The translations under genes were made by a program, and so were the position numbers. Below, one piece after another: positions 1-9,528 of a DNA stretch of 64,000 bases (position 1 is its first letter; every line of letters begins with the position of its first letter). A model generated the notes under the pieces. It had not been told where the DNA came from. It worked only from the letters and a program-made list of their open reading frames with translations, and made no database searches. This stretch comes from Alkalimarinus sediminis (GTDB lineage: Bacteria > Pseudomonadota > Gammaproteobacteria > Pseudomonadales > Oleiphilaceae). Where the stretch lies: assembly GCF_026427595.1 (NCBI RefSeq), contig NZ_CP101527.1:3467001-3531000 (forward strand), in the 5' to 3' direction.

Positions 1-1104
1 CATGAGGTGTTGTACGAGCTTGGTCAAGAGCTGTTAGGTCAAGCGATGCAAAGCGGTATGTTTATCTTTTTAGACTCCGATCTAAAGTTCAATAAACCCA
101 AAGCCGACATTAGCATTGACCGTAGCAAAGCTGCAGAGATGGGTATCAGCATGAAGGATATCGGCTCTGCACTCAGCACCATGTTGAGCGGCGGAACCGT
201 TAACCGTTTTAATGTCGACGGCAGAAGCTATGACATCATCCCCCAGGTTGAACGGGACGCTAGGCGCACCTCTCAGCAGTTAGATGACTACTACATTCGT
301 ACAGCTGAAGGCACGTTAATACCACTCTCTACTATCGCTAAGATTACTGAAGATGTAGAGCCAAATAAGCGCGGCCAATTTCAACAGCTCAACTCTATGG
401 TCATTGAAGGGGTTATGCGCCCCGGCGTGAGCCTAGGAGACGCTCTTGGTTACTTAGAGACAACGGCGCTTGAGACATTTCCTAAAGGCGTAGGGATTGA
501 TTATGCAGGTCAGTCGCGGCAGTTTATTCAAGAAGGTAGCGCGCTAATATTCACCTTCTTCTTCGCTCTGATCATGATATACCTTGTGCTGGCAGCTCAA
601 TTTGAGAGCTTCCGCGACCCCTTCATCATATTGATTAGTGTACCGATGTCGCTGCTGGGCGCTCTACTGCCTATCGCATTCGGTGCTACGTCAATCAATA
701 TCTACACCCAGGTTGGACTAGTCACTCTGATTGGTCTTATTAGTAAGCACGGTATCTTAATGGTGGAGTTTGCCAACAAGCTTCAGATCGAAGAAGGGCT
801 TGGCAAACGAGAAGCGATTGAGAAAGCGGCAGGTATTCGCCTCAGGGCAATCTTAATGACTACATCTGCGATGGTCGTCGGTGTTCTGCCGCTTATCTTG
901 GCGACAGGGGCTGGTGCAGCAAGCCGCTTTGATATTGGATTGGTAGTAGCCGCCGGACTTTCTGTTGGTACAATCTTCACGCTATTTGTAGTGCCAGCTA
1001 TGTATGTCTTCGTTGCTAAAGACCGCAGTAAAGAGGGAGGCCAACAAGCAGATGATACGCCCCCTATCATCGACAGCAAGGCAACACCCAATACGAGCAC
1101 TTGA
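1..1104 (+). CDS. RND efflux transporter, inner-membrane pump subunit (3' part, 5' end outside window)
   Basis: C-terminal 367 residues of an AcrB/MexB-type resistance-nodulation-division pump, which exports drugs or toxic compounds from the inner membrane and periplasm using the proton gradient, with an adaptor and an outer-membrane channel. The frame is open from base 1, so the gene starts upstream. Visible parts are the second porter domain (about residues 1-180) and the last transmembrane helices, including the family-typical LVLAAQFESFRDP loop, the GLVTLIGLISKHGILMVEFA helix and the SRFDIGLVVAAG segment. The short hydrophilic tail resembles MexK/OqxB-class pumps. Substrate cannot be told. 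The adaptor gene presumably lies upstream, outside the window. Confidence 0.93.
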   Translation, partial: HEVLYELGQELLGQAMQSGMFIFLDSDLKFNKPKADISIDRSKAAEMGISMKDIGSALSTMLSGGTVNRFNVDGRSYDIIPQVERDARRTSQQLDDYYIRTAEGTLIPLSTIAKITEDVEPNKRGQFQQLNSMVIEGVMRPGVSLGDALGYLETTALETFPKGVGIDYAGQSRQFIQEGSALIFTFFFALIMIYLVLAAQFESFRDPFIILISVPMSLLGALLPIAFGATSINIYTQVGLVTLIGLISKHGILMVEFANKLQIEEGLGKREAIEKAAGIRLRAILMTTSAMVVGVLPLILATGAGAASRFDIGLVVAAGLSVGTIFTLFVVPAMYVFVAKDRSKEGGQQADDTPPIIDSKATPNTST

Positions 1105-1518
1105 GGCACATTGCTTTAACCCCTAAAAGCACTCACTTTTATCTGCAAATACGGGCCAAGCGCCCGTATTTGCTAGTTCTCATTTCAACTCCAGCATAGT
1201 CAACGTCTATTTATAAGGTGTGCTTTCGCACCATTAGGTGTTGAAGTCGCAGCTATAAACTCTAAGCCTTCATCTCTTCAAGTTCTCAAACGGTGCGCAA
1301 GCGCACCCTATATAGCTTGTCCGGGTGCCTCAAATACGCAGCTAAGCAACAGTATTTCCTAGTTCTCACTTCAAACAAAGCCTACTTATAAGGTGTTTAG
1401 TCAGTGCGATTTTAATTGATCTAAGAGATCTAAATTACGCAGTGCTAGCCAATGGACATTATTTATATCAAGCATGTATGCTATCCCTACTTATGGATCA
1501 CACTAGACTGGACACTCT
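1105..1518. other. intergenic region with hairpins and imperfect direct repeats
   Basis: No credible gene in these 414 bases. It contains a perfect 12-bp hairpin at 1145-1173, a second at 1292-1307 (GGTGCG/CGCACC), and two related segments (1145-1221 and 1330-1396) sharing a CAAATACG start, a CTAGTTCTCAYTTCAA core and a TTATAAGGTGT end. Confidence 0.6.
1145..1173. terminator. hairpin downstream of RND gene, possible terminator
   Basis: Perfect 12-bp stem (GCAAATACGGGC / GCCCGTATTTGC) with a 5-nt loop, 41 nt after the RND stop codon. No U-tract follows, so it may stabilise the 3' end or belong to a repeat rather than be a canonical terminator. Confidence 0.45.
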
Positions 1519-1848
1519 ATGAAAAAAGTATCATCTTCAAAATTACTGATCTCGCTACCCATAATATCCGCGTTAGTCTCTGGTTGTAGCTTTGTTGAGC
1601 TCAAACCAGATGCGGATGCGGTGCGAGTTCTAACAGCAGATCAAGCGGCTAACTGCAAATCAGTAGGAAGCGTAACGACAAAGGTTGTTGACGAGGTGCT
1701 GCTGATATCACGCAATGAAGAAACAATGGCTGAGGAACTTGAGGTATTAGCACGTAACGAGGCTCTACATTCAGGCGCCAATGCTATCGTACCGATTAGC
1801 GATATAGAGGAAGGAAGGCGCACCTATAAGGCATATCTTTGCCCTTAA
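1519..1848 (+). CDS. DUF4156 family lipoprotein
   Basis: Small 109-aa predicted lipoprotein. A basic N-terminus (MKKVSSSK) and a hydrophobic stretch lead to a lipobox (VSGC, Cys23), so the mature protein should be lipidated and anchored facing the periplasm. The body, with the VRVLTADQAANCKSVG start and a C-terminal YLCP, matches my memory of the DUF4156 family, whose function is unknown. It is monocistronic: it follows a repeat-rich spacer and ends at a bidirectional terminator shared with the convergent fusA. Confidence 0.8.
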   Translation: MKKVSSSKLLISLPIISALVSGCSFVELKPDADAVRVLTADQAANCKSVGSVTTKVVDEVLLISRNEETMAEELEVLARNEALHSGANAIVPISDIEEGRRTYKAYLCP

Positions 1849-1869
1849 CTTTTCGTTTACTCTATAACC

Positions 1870-1904
1870 AAAAAAACCGATAGTTTTCACTATCGGTTTT
1901 TTTT
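1870..1904. terminator. bidirectional intrinsic terminator
   Basis: Stem CCGATAG/CTATCGG (1877-1883 and 1890-1896) with an A-tract before and an eight-T tract after, lying between the convergent DUF4156 gene and fusA. It can terminate transcription from both sides. Confidence 0.9.
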
Positions 1905-1928
1905 GTTGAAGCTAAAACTAAGGAGCTA

Positions 1929-4013
1929 TTACTTCTTAGCTTTTCTTTCTCTTTCTTCTGCAATAACTGTTTCAGCTACTGAGTTCGGACAAGGCATGTA
2001 GTGTGAGAACTCCATCGAGAACTGACCACGACCAGAAGTCATTGTACGTAGGCTTCCGATGTAACCAAACATTTCAGAAAGAGGAACATCTGCTTTGATA
2101 CGAACACCGGTCACACCAGCTTCTTGGTCTTTGATCATGCCACGACGACGGTTCAAGTCACCGATAACATCACCAACGTGATCTTCAGGAGTGAACACGT
2201 CAACCTTCATGATAGGCTCAATTAGCTGAGGACCTGCTTTTGGTATTGACTGACGGAATGCACCTTTAGCAGCAATTTCAAAGGCTACGGCAGATGAATC
2301 GACCGCGTGGTAACCACCATCAAACAACTCAACTTCAACGTCTAATACAGGGAAGCCTGCAAGAACGCCTTCAGACATCATTGTTTGGAAACCTTTCTCA
2401 ACCGCAGGGAAGAATTCCTTCGGTACGTTACCACCTACAACTGTAGATGAGAATACGAAACCGCTTCCTGGCTCACCAGGCTTGATACGGTAGTCGATCT
2501 TACCAAACTGACCAGAACCACCTGACTGTTTCTTGTGTGTGTAGCTATCTTCAACTTCTTGAGTGATAGTTTCACGGTATGCAACCTGAGGCTCACCTAC
2601 TTCTAGCTCGACGCCATAGGTACGCTTAAGAATATCAACTTTGATATCCAAGTGAAGCTCACCCATACCTTTAAGGATGGTTTCACCTGAGTCTTCATCA
2701 GTTTCAACACGGAAAGAAGGATCTTCAGCAACCATTTTACCGATCGCAATACCCATTTTCTCAGAACCACCCTTATCTTTAGGTGATACAGCAATCGAGA
2801 TTACTGGCTCTGGGAATACCATCGCTTCAAGTGTACATTCGTGCTTAGGATCACATAGAGTATGACCCGTTTGTACGTTCTTCATACCCACAACAGCGAT
2901 GATGTCACCCGCTTGTGCTGTGTCGATTTCATTACGGTCATCAGCCTGCATTTCAACCATTCGGCCGATACGCTCTGTTTTACCGGTGAAGCTGTTAAGT
3001 ACAGTATCACCTTTGTTCATCTTACCTGAGTAGATACGGATAAATGTAAGCGCACCAAAGCGGTCATCCATAATCTTAAACGCAAGAGCACGTAGAGGTT
3101 CATCAGCAGATACAATTGCTTTTTCGCCTGTTGGGTTACCTTCTGCGTCTGTTAGATCCTGAGGCTCAACTTCAGTTGGGCTTGGCAGGTAAGATACAAC
3201 CGCGTCTAACAATAACTGCATACCTTTGTTCTTAAATGCAGAACCACAGTATGTTGGGAAGAATGCTAGGTCACGAGTACCAATACGGATACAACGGTTG
3301 ATGTCTTCAATAGAAGGCTCTTCACCATCCATGTATGCCATCATTAGATCGTCGTCCATTTCAACAGCTGTTTCGATCAACTGCTCACGGTACATTTCAA
3401 CATCTTCAACCATGTCAGCTGGAATGTCTTCAACTGTGTAGTTTTCTGGCTGTCCAGTCTCATCCCAAACGTATGCTTTACGGGTAAGAAGATCTACAAC
3501 ACCTGTAAATTCATCTTCACGACCAATTGGCAGCACCATGATGAGAGGCTTAGCACCAAGAACATTAGTTACCTGGTCTGTTACACGCAAGAAGTCAGCA
3601 CCCATACGGTCCAACTTGTTTACGAAGATTATACGAGCAACTTCTGATTCGTTAGCATAACGCCAGTTAGTTTCTGACTGCGGCTCAACACCACCAGAAC
3701 CACAAAATACACCGATACCGCCATCAAGTACTTTTAGAGAACGGTATACTTCTACGGTGAAGTCAACGTGTCCAGGTGTGTCGATAACGTTGAAGCGGTG
3801 ATTATTCCAGAAACAGCTAACGGCTGCAGACTGGATAGTAATACCTCGCTCAGCTTCCTGTTCCATGAAGTCAGTCGTTGACTCACCTTCGTGAACTTCA
3901 CCAAGCTTATGGATCTTACCGGTAAGCTTCAAAATTCGTTCTGTAGTGGTGGTTTTACCCGCATCAACGTGCGCGAAAATACCGATATTTCTGTATTTGG
4001 ATAAATCTGTCAT
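1929..4013 (-). CDS. fusA: translation elongation factor G (second, stand-alone copy)
   Basis: 694-aa ribosomal translocase GTPase. The G motifs are AHVDAGKTT (residues 14-22), DTPGH (78-82) and NKLD (132-135), followed by EF-G domains II-V including the GGSGQFG region. The start is placed at [13 protein letters not shown]; an in-frame upstream extension of 18 residues lacks family similarity. No rpsL, rpsG or tuf gene is adjacent, and the sequence ([33 protein letters not shown]) looks like the second EF-G paralogue found outside the str operon in many gammaproteobacteria. Whether it is the main housekeeping copy cannot be decided here. It ends at the terminator shared with the DUF4156 gene. 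Confidence 0.95.
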   Translation of the reverse strand: MTDLSKYRNIGIFAHVDAGKTTTTERILKLTGKIHKLGEVHEGESTTDFMEQEAERGITIQSAAVSCFWNNHRFNVIDTPGHVDFTVEVYRSLKVLDGGIGVFCGSGGVEPQSETNWRYANESEVARIIFVNKLDRMGADFLRVTDQVTNVLGAKPLIMVLPIGREDEFTGVVDLLTRKAYVWDETGQPENYTVEDIPADMVEDVEMYREQLIETAVEMDDDLMMAYMDGEEPSIEDINRCIRIGTRDLAFFPTYCGSAFKNKGMQLLLDAVVSYLPSPTEVEPQDLTDAEGNPTGEKAIVSADEPLRALAFKIMDDRFGALTFIRIYSGKMNKGDTVLNSFTGKTERIGRMVEMQADDRNEIDTAQAGDIIAVVGMKNVQTGHTLCDPKHECTLEAMVFPEPVISIAVSPKDKGGSEKMGIAIGKMVAEDPSFRVETDEDSGETILKGMGELHLDIKVDILKRTYGVELEVGEPQVAYRETITQEVEDSYTHKKQSGGSGQFGKIDYRIKPGEPGSGFVFSSTVVGGNVPKEFFPAVEKGFQTMMSEGVLAGFPVLDVEVELFDGGYHAVDSSAVAFEIAAKGAFRQSIPKAGPQLIEPIMKVDVFTPEDHVGDVIGDLNRRRGMIKDQEAGVTGVRIKADVPLSEMFGYIGSLRTMTSGRGQFSMEFSHYMPCPNSVAETVIAEERERKAKK

Positions 4014-4229
4014 TACGTTACTCGATAAGTCAGGGCGAAAATTGCGCGTAAGTATACAGGTTTTCAAAAATATTTTCGAAAAAAAACTGTAACTTTATGC
4101 ATAAAAATCGTACAAATATTCTAAAAAATAAAATTAGTACGGTTCTTAGTTTTAAAACGGTCTAATAATAGGGGGCAATAATAGGCTAAAAGAGGCTATC
4201 CCTGCCACATTTAATTCGTTAAAAATAGT

Positions 4230-4934
4230 CTAATAAGACTCATCGCTCAAATCTGATGAGCGCCCAAAAAGTCCAAAAAGAGCATCTTTTTCATCTTGAT
4301 TGACAGAAGAGCGATCCTCTTTTTCTTCTAACGGCGCAATACAAACCCGATTCCTACCTTCATGCTTAGCCTGATAGAGATAACTATCCGCTCTTTTTAC
4401 CATCTCTTCGGCGCATCCGGTTTCTGTTCCGGTATAGATATCAACACCAAAACTAGCCGTAAGGATTAACTCATTCTCATCAAAGGTGAGTGGCGTAGAA
4501 GCGATAGCCTCTCGCATTCTTTCGGCGACCATGAGCGTGTGTCGACGATCGGTGGAAGGCAGAATTACAGCAAACTCTTCTCCGCCATAGCGACAGGGTG
4601 CGTCCATTTTGCGCACACTCGCTTTAATGATTCGAGAGGCTAAAATCAACGCTTTATTGCCAACGTCATGCCCCCAGTCATCGTTGACCTTTTTAAAAAA
4701 GTCCAGGTCAAGCATGATCAGGCCGGTTGCATGACCTGTCCGACGAGTACGTTCCATCTCCTGCTCTAACGCCTGCATAAAATAACGAAAATTCGACAAC
4801 CCTGTAAGTGTGTCGGTATGCACCAGCTCTGATAGTTCAGATACCTGATCACGCAAATCTACCAGTTCGGTAATAATTTCACAGGCGTCTTGTTGAGCAG
4901 GGCATTGCGGGGGCGTTTGAGCAGTATGAGCCAT
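4230..4934 (-). CDS. GGDEF diguanylate cyclase
   Basis: 234-aa protein predicted to make cyclic di-GMP from two GTP. A short N-terminal helical region (about 1-40, possible coiled coil) leads to the family start DTLTGLSNFRYF. The active site is GGEEF at residues 117-121. RKMD (108-111) stands five residues before it and fits an RxxD inhibitory site, so product inhibition is likely. There is no membrane segment or sensor domain, so it should be cytoplasmic. The C-terminal 30 residues are charged and unassigned. It is transcribed alone. Confidence 0.92.
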   Translation of the reverse strand: MAHTAQTPPQCPAQQDACEIITELVDLRDQVSELSELVHTDTLTGLSNFRYFMQALEQEMERTRRTGHATGLIMLDLDFFKKVNDDWGHDVGNKALILASRIIKASVRKMDAPCRYGGEEFAVILPSTDRRHTLMVAERMREAIASTPLTFDENELILTASFGVDIYTGTETGCAEEMVKRADSYLYQAKHEGRNRVCIAPLEEKEDRSSVNQDEKDALFGLFGRSSDLSDESY

Positions 4935-5084
4935 ACAAGCAGGTCTATCCGGTGGCTAAAAGACATTCTATTAACGGTATCTATTAGTCTAAGCCACTGA
5001 TCATTACTGTCAATATTTAACGGCAACTTTCATTGATCACCCAGTAGAGCCATACCAATAGATACTTTTCGGGCTTTGAGCCAG

Positions 5085-5582
5085 CTAGTGAATTAAGACA
5101 CTTGCCTGACGATCTACCCCACCGGACAAATGGAACATACCTCTTATACGGCTATATTGGTCAACTAATAAAGCCGCCTCTGTCGCCAACTCATTGGTTT
5201 TATAATGAGAGAGCAGTGCCATATAGGTTCTGTTGAGCTCGGACAACGCTACCGATCTTAACTCTTCTGGGTAGCGGCCATCACGCACAATATCAATTAG
5301 CTTTTGATGAACCATCTCCATGTAATAGGTTTGTGAGATGCGAACCCCGTATCGCTGCCATAGATCAGCCATATTGTGATGTGACACCACCATCATCGAC
5401 ACCATCGCCAAACAGTTATCAACTGTTTTAACTCGCTCACAGGCGGTTTTTCGAAATAATTTTAGGAGTCGGTCTAACTCAGTAATCGATTGACTATAGT
5501 AGTCCCTCGCATCACTGTTACAGCGTTTCTTTAACGCGGTATTACCTTGGGTGACTAGCCTTTTCCACCTATGATCAAACAA
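5085..5582 (-). CDS. helical TPR-like protein of unknown function, second gene of a Fur-box operon
   Basis: 165-aa soluble, helix-rich protein. The N-terminal half (LVTQGNTALKKRCNSDARDYYSQSITELDRLL) reads like a TPR-type helical pair. There is no signal peptide or membrane segment. The start is TTG: an AAGGAGG ribosome-binding site lies 6 nt upstream. It is 35 bp downstream of a 42-aa membrane-peptide ORF, and a strong Fur-box match lies upstream of that, so both are probably induced by iron shortage. I do not recognise the family with certainty; Fur-associated FagA-type or DUF2753-like proteins are possibilities from memory only. Confidence 0.7.
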   Translation of the reverse strand: MFDHRWKRLVTQGNTALKKRCNSDARDYYSQSITELDRLLKLFRKTACERVKTVDNCLAMVSMMVVSHHNMADLWQRYGVRISQTYYMEMVHQKLIDIVRDGRYPEELRSVALSELNRTYMALLSHYKTNELATEAALLVDQYSRIRGMFHLSGGVDRQASVLIH

Positions 5583-5617
5583 TGCAAACCTCCTTTTAAT
5601 AGTGAATAATCGTTAAC

Positions 5618-5746
5618 CTAAACGCCTGTAGCAGGTGAATCGATCACCACAACCAGGACCAATGGAATTGCAACAATCAAAGGAGAGATAGCAACCCAAT
5701 ATTTATTTAGCCATTTATTCAAATCCCGAAGCCCGTTCATATTCAT
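5618..5746 (-). CDS. 42-aa predicted single-span membrane peptide
   Basis: Small open frame starting MNMNGLRDLNKWLNKYW, then a roughly 20-residue hydrophobic stretch (VAISPLIVAIPLVLVVVI) and the tail DSPATGV. The composition (amphipathic N-terminus, one membrane helix, short C-terminal tail) is what a real small membrane protein looks like. Its start is 52 bp from a 15/19 Fur-box match on the same strand and it is 35 bp upstream of the helical 165-aa gene, so they likely form an operon. The ribosome-binding site is only moderate (AGGCGGG 6-7 nt upstream of the first ATG). An in-frame ATG at 5740 is an alternative start. Function unknown. Confidence 0.6.
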   Translation of the reverse strand: MNMNGLRDLNKWLNKYWVAISPLIVAIPLVLVVVIDSPATGV

Positions 5747-5798
5747 GTGAGAACCCGCCTTTGTTTATTTAATATTAATAGCAACACTCAATATTAAT

Positions 5799-5817
5799 GA
5801 TAATGATTCTCATTTGC
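5799..5817 (-). promoter_or_regulatory. Fur box
   Basis: GATAATGATTCTCATTTGC matches the classic 19-bp Fur consensus (GATAATGATAATCATTATC) at 15 of 19 positions. It lies upstream of the minus-strand operon of the 42-aa membrane peptide and the 165-aa helical protein, within AT-rich promoter-like sequence. It is 184 bp from the divergent phosphatase gene, so repression of that gene is less likely. Confidence 0.75.
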
Positions 5818-6000
5818 ATAATTGTCAAGATAATAATCTCTATTTGCGCAACAAATAATTACTGCTACATTAGTGGACCTAGCTATCTCCTGGCGTCACT
5901 CGCATTTGACGCACAGAAACTTGCTAAAATGCAAATGCTTAGTAGCGGGAATATAACCCCAGTAACCGCTCAAAACCTTAACTAGGAAAGCCGTATCAAG

Positions 6001-6819
6001 ATGAGTAATGACACCATTCAAGAAATTTCGATATTTGCGGTTGATATCGCGATGCGGGCGGGCGAGATTATTCAACAGGAGCGAAGAAAGGGTGAGCTTG
6101 AGAAGCAATATAAATCTAACCAAGAACTAGTCACCAACGCTGACCTAAAAGCTGACGAGCTAATTACTAAACATATTCGAAGCGTCTACCCTGACCATAG
6201 AATACTCTCCGAAGAGTCCGCGCCAGATACTTTTAACATTAAAGATTTAGATCAACCCATCTGGATTATCGACCCTATAGATGGCACCGTTAACTATGCT
6301 CACGGACATCACCAAGTTGCAGTTTCAGTCGCGTATGCTGAAGCGGGTCAAGTACAAGTCGGCGTGGTCCACTGCCCTTTTCAGAACGAGACCTTTCAAG
6401 CAATTCGCGGTAAACAGAGTTTATTGAACCATAAACCCATTGAGGTTAGTCACAAACAAACACTTCGCAAAGCCTTAATAGGGACTGGTTTTCCATATGA
6501 TAAAAGCAATCTCGCCCCTTTGATTGATCGCTTGAGTGCGATCGTTAACCACTGTCAGGATATTCGGCGAGTAGGTTCTGCCGCCGTGGATATTTGCTGG
6601 GTGGCAATGGGGCGATTAGATGGTTTTTATGAGTCGTTAAGCCCTTGGGATTTCGCTGCAGCCCGGCTTATCGCAGAACAAGCAGGGGCAACATGCGGTC
6701 ATTTTAGTGAAGTACCTGCAAGTCAGTTAGAGCAACTATATGGTGAGGATATTTTGATTGCTACACCCGAACTCTACTCTGAGCTCAAGCGTTTATTGCA
6801 GAGCGCATCAGTCAAGTAA
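6001..6819 (+). CDS. inositol-1-monophosphatase family protein (SuhB-like)
   Basis: 272-aa Mg2+-dependent phosphatase of the inositol monophosphatase/SuhB/CysQ family. Metal-site motifs are present: EES (71-73), DPIDGT (91-96) and WDFAAARLIAEQAG near residue 220. Family members act on myo-inositol phosphate, 3'-phosphoadenosine phosphate or related substrates; SuhB also binds the transcription antitermination complex. The sequence alone does not pick the substrate, and divergence from typical SuhB makes a paralogue likely. AGGAAAG lies about 10 nt before the ATG. Monocistronic; its 3' end nearly meets the convergent solute-binding gene. Confidence 0.85.
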   Translation: MSNDTIQEISIFAVDIAMRAGEIIQQERRKGELEKQYKSNQELVTNADLKADELITKHIRSVYPDHRILSEESAPDTFNIKDLDQPIWIIDPIDGTVNYAHGHHQVAVSVAYAEAGQVQVGVVHCPFQNETFQAIRGKQSLLNHKPIEVSHKQTLRKALIGTGFPYDKSNLAPLIDRLSAIVNHCQDIRRVGSAAVDICWVAMGRLDGFYESLSPWDFAAARLIAEQAGATCGHFSEVPASQLEQLYGEDILIATPELYSELKRLLQSASVK

Positions 6820-6829
6820 GCCCAGGGAC

Positions 6830-7645
6830 TTACTCTCCATAGGCTCCACCTTCCACATAGACACCACTACTCATGGCGTCTAAATACCCTTTGAGTTCAC
6901 CGCTATCTTGCAAACGCTTGAGCCCTTGGTTGAACATATCGAGATAGCGTTTGCTTTTTTCATTATTTCTCGCAAATAAAAGATGCAGCGACTTGGTATG
7001 TATCGGGGCTGGATGATGAGTAATAAACTTCTGCTCTTCCTCTGAAAACAAACGGCGTATCATCGCGTATCCAACTTCTTTATCTTGAGGAAACACCTGT
7101 ATTCGCCCTTTCATTAACACCATAAAGTTAGTTTCATCACTGGCTATTCGCTGTACTTTAAATTGCTTTTCCCGCTCCGCCTTCTCAAAGGCCTCACCAT
7201 AGTAGTAGCCCAACGTACCACCAACATTCAGCCCCTTTAGGTCATCAATCGTGCGCCACTCAAACGGATAATCAGTACGATGAAAGTAGACTAACTGGCC
7301 ACTGACAATTGGCTCGCTGCAATAGAAATGCATTTCTCTTTCTGGCGAACAATAATAGGGCATAATGGCTTCCCAAATACCATCTTTTGCCATCTGATAA
7401 CCTCTGGCCCAAGGAAAGTAACCAAACTCAACATCGATTCCTTCGGCTTGATATATCGTTTCAATGACGTGCCCAATGGCACCATGATGCTGGTAGCTTT
7501 CAGACACATAAGGCACCCACTCTCCGGTAGCCACCTTCAGTGTTTCTGCATGAAGGTCTGAAAAAGCGATAAGCAGCGAGAATATAATACCTATATGGAC
7601 AACTATACGGTGTCGGCCAGTCTGCTTGAGAGGAGCAAAAATCAT
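6830..7645 (-). CDS. periplasmic solute-binding protein, family 3 (SBP_bac_3)
   Basis: 271-aa periplasmic protein resembling amino-acid/opine ABC-transporter binding proteins. The start is placed at MIFAPLKQTG, because this gives a signal peptide (hydrophobic IVVHIGIIFSLLIAFS, cleavage near DLHA-ETLKVA); a longer frame adds 40 residues without merit. The mature start LKVATGEWVPYVSES and the FGYFPWARGYQMAKDG motif are typical of family-3 proteins common in marine gammaproteobacteria. No permease or ATPase gene is nearby, so it may be an orphan sensor-like binding protein. The ligand is unknown. Confidence 0.82.
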   Translation of the reverse strand: MIFAPLKQTGRHRIVVHIGIIFSLLIAFSDLHAETLKVATGEWVPYVSESYQHHGAIGHVIETIYQAEGIDVEFGYFPWARGYQMAKDGIWEAIMPYYCSPEREMHFYCSEPIVSGQLVYFHRTDYPFEWRTIDDLKGLNVGGTLGYYYGEAFEKAEREKQFKVQRIASDETNFMVLMKGRIQVFPQDKEVGYAMIRRLFSEEEQKFITHHPAPIHTKSLHLLFARNNEKSKRYLDMFNQGLKRLQDSGELKGYLDAMSSGVYVEGGAYGE

Positions 7646-7794
7646 AACGCGGCATCCCAAATGTAAATAGTGGCAACCTCTAAAAGCAGGTTTATGTTTA
7701 TTATCATTAAAGTTAACTGTTAGTGGTCGCTTACTACCTATACTAGCAGAGTTGATGTTGGACACAACTTATGCTGACACTGCAGGCCAGCCAG

Positions 7795-8394
7795 TTAAAC
7801 CAACAGACCATTTGAGAGAAACTCCCACTGATCATTCCAGCCATCTAGCGGAGACTGTTTAAATTCAGTTCGTACAAACTGATGGACCCGACCTTCAACA
7901 ACCGCTACCAGTAAATTCGCTGCCTTACTGGCCACAATAGTAGAGCGTTTTCCTTCTCTAATAGCAGCTTCACGTAGAATACGCTTTATTTGGGCTTCAA
8001 GCCTTTCAAAAAACTGTGACACTCGAGTACGTAAACGATCTTTCTCACCCGCAAGAGCGTCCCCCATTAAAATGCGGCAGATCCCAGGATTCTTTTCTGC
8101 AAATGCCAACACTAGCGTTAGGATAGCTTCTATTTTACCCTGAGAAGTGGCTTCTTCTTGCATGATACGGTTGATTCGACTGAACACGCTATCTTCTACA
8201 AACTCAATCAACCCCTCAAACATTTTACCTTTACTAGGAAAATGACGATATAACGCAGCTTCGGTAACCCCGACCTCTTTCGCTAGTTTTGCAGTCGTTA
8301 TTCGAGCTCCGGGGCTTTGCTCAAGCATCAACGCTAACGACTCCAGTATCTGCTGGCGACGATTATTCCGGTCTTTGTTTGGTGAAGCAGCCAT
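7795..8394 (-). CDS. slmA: nucleoid occlusion factor SlmA (TetR family)
   Basis: 199-aa TetR-fold DNA-binding protein that blocks FtsZ-ring assembly over the chromosome. The N-terminal helix-turn-helix is visible at about residues 30-52 (ITTAKLAKEVGVTEAALYRHF). The body motifs GICRILMGDALAGEKDRLR and NLLVAVVEGRVHQFVRTEFK, and the near-standard length, match SlmA rather than a general TetR repressor. It is transcribed away from nothing metabolic that would suggest a local regulator. Confidence 0.93.
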   Translation of the reverse strand: MAASPNKDRNNRRQQILESLALMLEQSPGARITTAKLAKEVGVTEAALYRHFPSKGKMFEGLIEFVEDSVFSRINRIMQEEATSQGKIEAILTLVLAFAEKNPGICRILMGDALAGEKDRLRTRVSQFFERLEAQIKRILREAAIREGKRSTIVASKAANLLVAVVEGRVHQFVRTEFKQSPLDGWNDQWEFLSNGLLV

Positions 8395-8449
8395 CGCCTT
8401 TCTTCCCGATAATGATCTTTAGTGGATTGAATTACGTTAAACTATCGTT

Positions 8450-9256
8450 TTAAAAAAACGTACCGTCAATAGGCGATGATGCTGACGCATATAACTTACG
8501 AGGCATTCGCCCAGCTAAAAACGCATCACGCCCACACTCTACTGCGCCCTTCATGGCTCGCGCCATCAATACTGGGTCTTGCGCCGCTGCAATGGCCGTA
8601 TTCATCAATACACCATCACACCCCAACTCCATGGCAACTGTGGCATCAGAAGCAGTACCTACGCCAGCATCAACCAAAATAGGTACATTTGCATTTTCAA
8701 TAATCATGCGAATGTTATAAGGGTTTCTAATACCCAAGCCCGAGCCTATGGGCGCCCCTAGCGGCATAACCGCCACACACCCCATATCTTCTAGTCGCTT
8801 GGCTATAATCGGGTCATCTGTTGTATAAACCATCACTTTAAAGCCATCTTTTATTAGCTCTTCTGCCGCTACAAGCGTTTCAGTGATATCTGGATATAGT
8901 GTTTTCTGGTCGCCTAACACTTCTAGCTTCACCAGGTCATGCCCACCTAACAACTCTCTTGCCAGCCTACAAGTTCTCACCGCATCTTTGGCGGTATAGC
9001 AACCTGCTGTATTGGGCAAAATGGTATAGTTGTCTGGCGAAATAACATCTAATAAGTTGGGTTCATCAGCATTTTGGCCAATATTCGTTCGCCTTACTGC
9101 AACGGTGACGATCTCAGCGCCACTGGCCGCGATGGCGTCTCGAGTTTCATCAAGATCTTTATATTTGCCTGTGCCAACGAGTAATCTCGACTGATAGGTT
9201 TTCCCATCAATAATCAGTGGAGTGTCATTACCTGTTATGGAGCTGCTATTCGTCAT
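8450..9256 (-). CDS. thiG: thiazole synthase ThiG
   Basis: 268-aa enzyme that forms the thiazole ring of thiamine from deoxyxylulose phosphate, dehydroglycine and ThiS-thiocarboxylate. The catalytic lysine is probably K110 in VKLEVLGD; the glycine-rich phosphate-binding segment ([14 protein letters not shown]) and [11 protein letters not shown] are present. It is last in a minus-strand run behind thiS, 71 bp downstream, so the sulfur-carrier protein and its user are co-transcribed. Standard length, no oddities. Confidence 0.97.
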   Translation of the reverse strand: MTNSSSITGNDTPLIIDGKTYQSRLLVGTGKYKDLDETRDAIAASGAEIVTVAVRRTNIGQNADEPNLLDVISPDNYTILPNTAGCYTAKDAVRTCRLARELLGGHDLVKLEVLGDQKTLYPDITETLVAAEELIKDGFKVMVYTTDDPIIAKRLEDMGCVAVMPLGAPIGSGLGIRNPYNIRMIIENANVPILVDAGVGTASDATVAMELGCDGVLMNTAIAAAQDPVLMARAMKGAVECGRDAFLAGRMPRKLYASASSPIDGTFF

Positions 9257-9327
9257 TTTTTTACCTGAATAATAATGTTTCTAATACTGCTCTACCGTGC
9301 ATTAAAGTGTGGAGGCACCGGTGTAAT

Positions 9328-9528
9328 CTAACCGCCTCCAATTGCATGAACTATCTCAAGATTATCACCTTGGTGTAAGATAGTTACCGCATGCTCACTT
9401 CGAGGCACTATTTCCATATTGAGTTCGACCGCAATGCGCTTACCTTCTAGCGCAAGCAATCGAATTAGATCGGCAATCGTTGCATCGTCGTCTAACGCTT
9501 TGGTATCACCATTAACTGTTACGTTCAA
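9328..9528 (-). CDS. thiS: sulfur carrier protein ThiS
   Basis: 66-aa ubiquitin-fold protein whose C-terminal GlyGly is adenylated and thiocarboxylated to donate sulfur for thiazole formation. It ends IVHAIGGG, so one more glycine than the usual GG is seen at the tip. The start is TTG with a good AGGAG site 7 nt upstream. It overlaps the DUF423 gene by 17 nt, suggesting translational coupling, and precedes thiG. No thiF is visible in the window. Confidence 0.93.
   Translation of the reverse strand: MNVTVNGDTKALDDDATIADLIRLLALEGKRIAVELNMEIVPRSEHAVTILHQGDNLEIVHAIGGG

Noticed and set aside
783-1109. 108-aa frame on the minus strand
   Set aside because: Exact antisense shadow of the RND pump with no ribosome-binding site.
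5797-5985. 62-aa frame on the plus strand starting at the Fur box
   Set aside because: Composition is AT-rich and random-like; it covers the Fur box and the upstream promoter region of the phosphatase gene.
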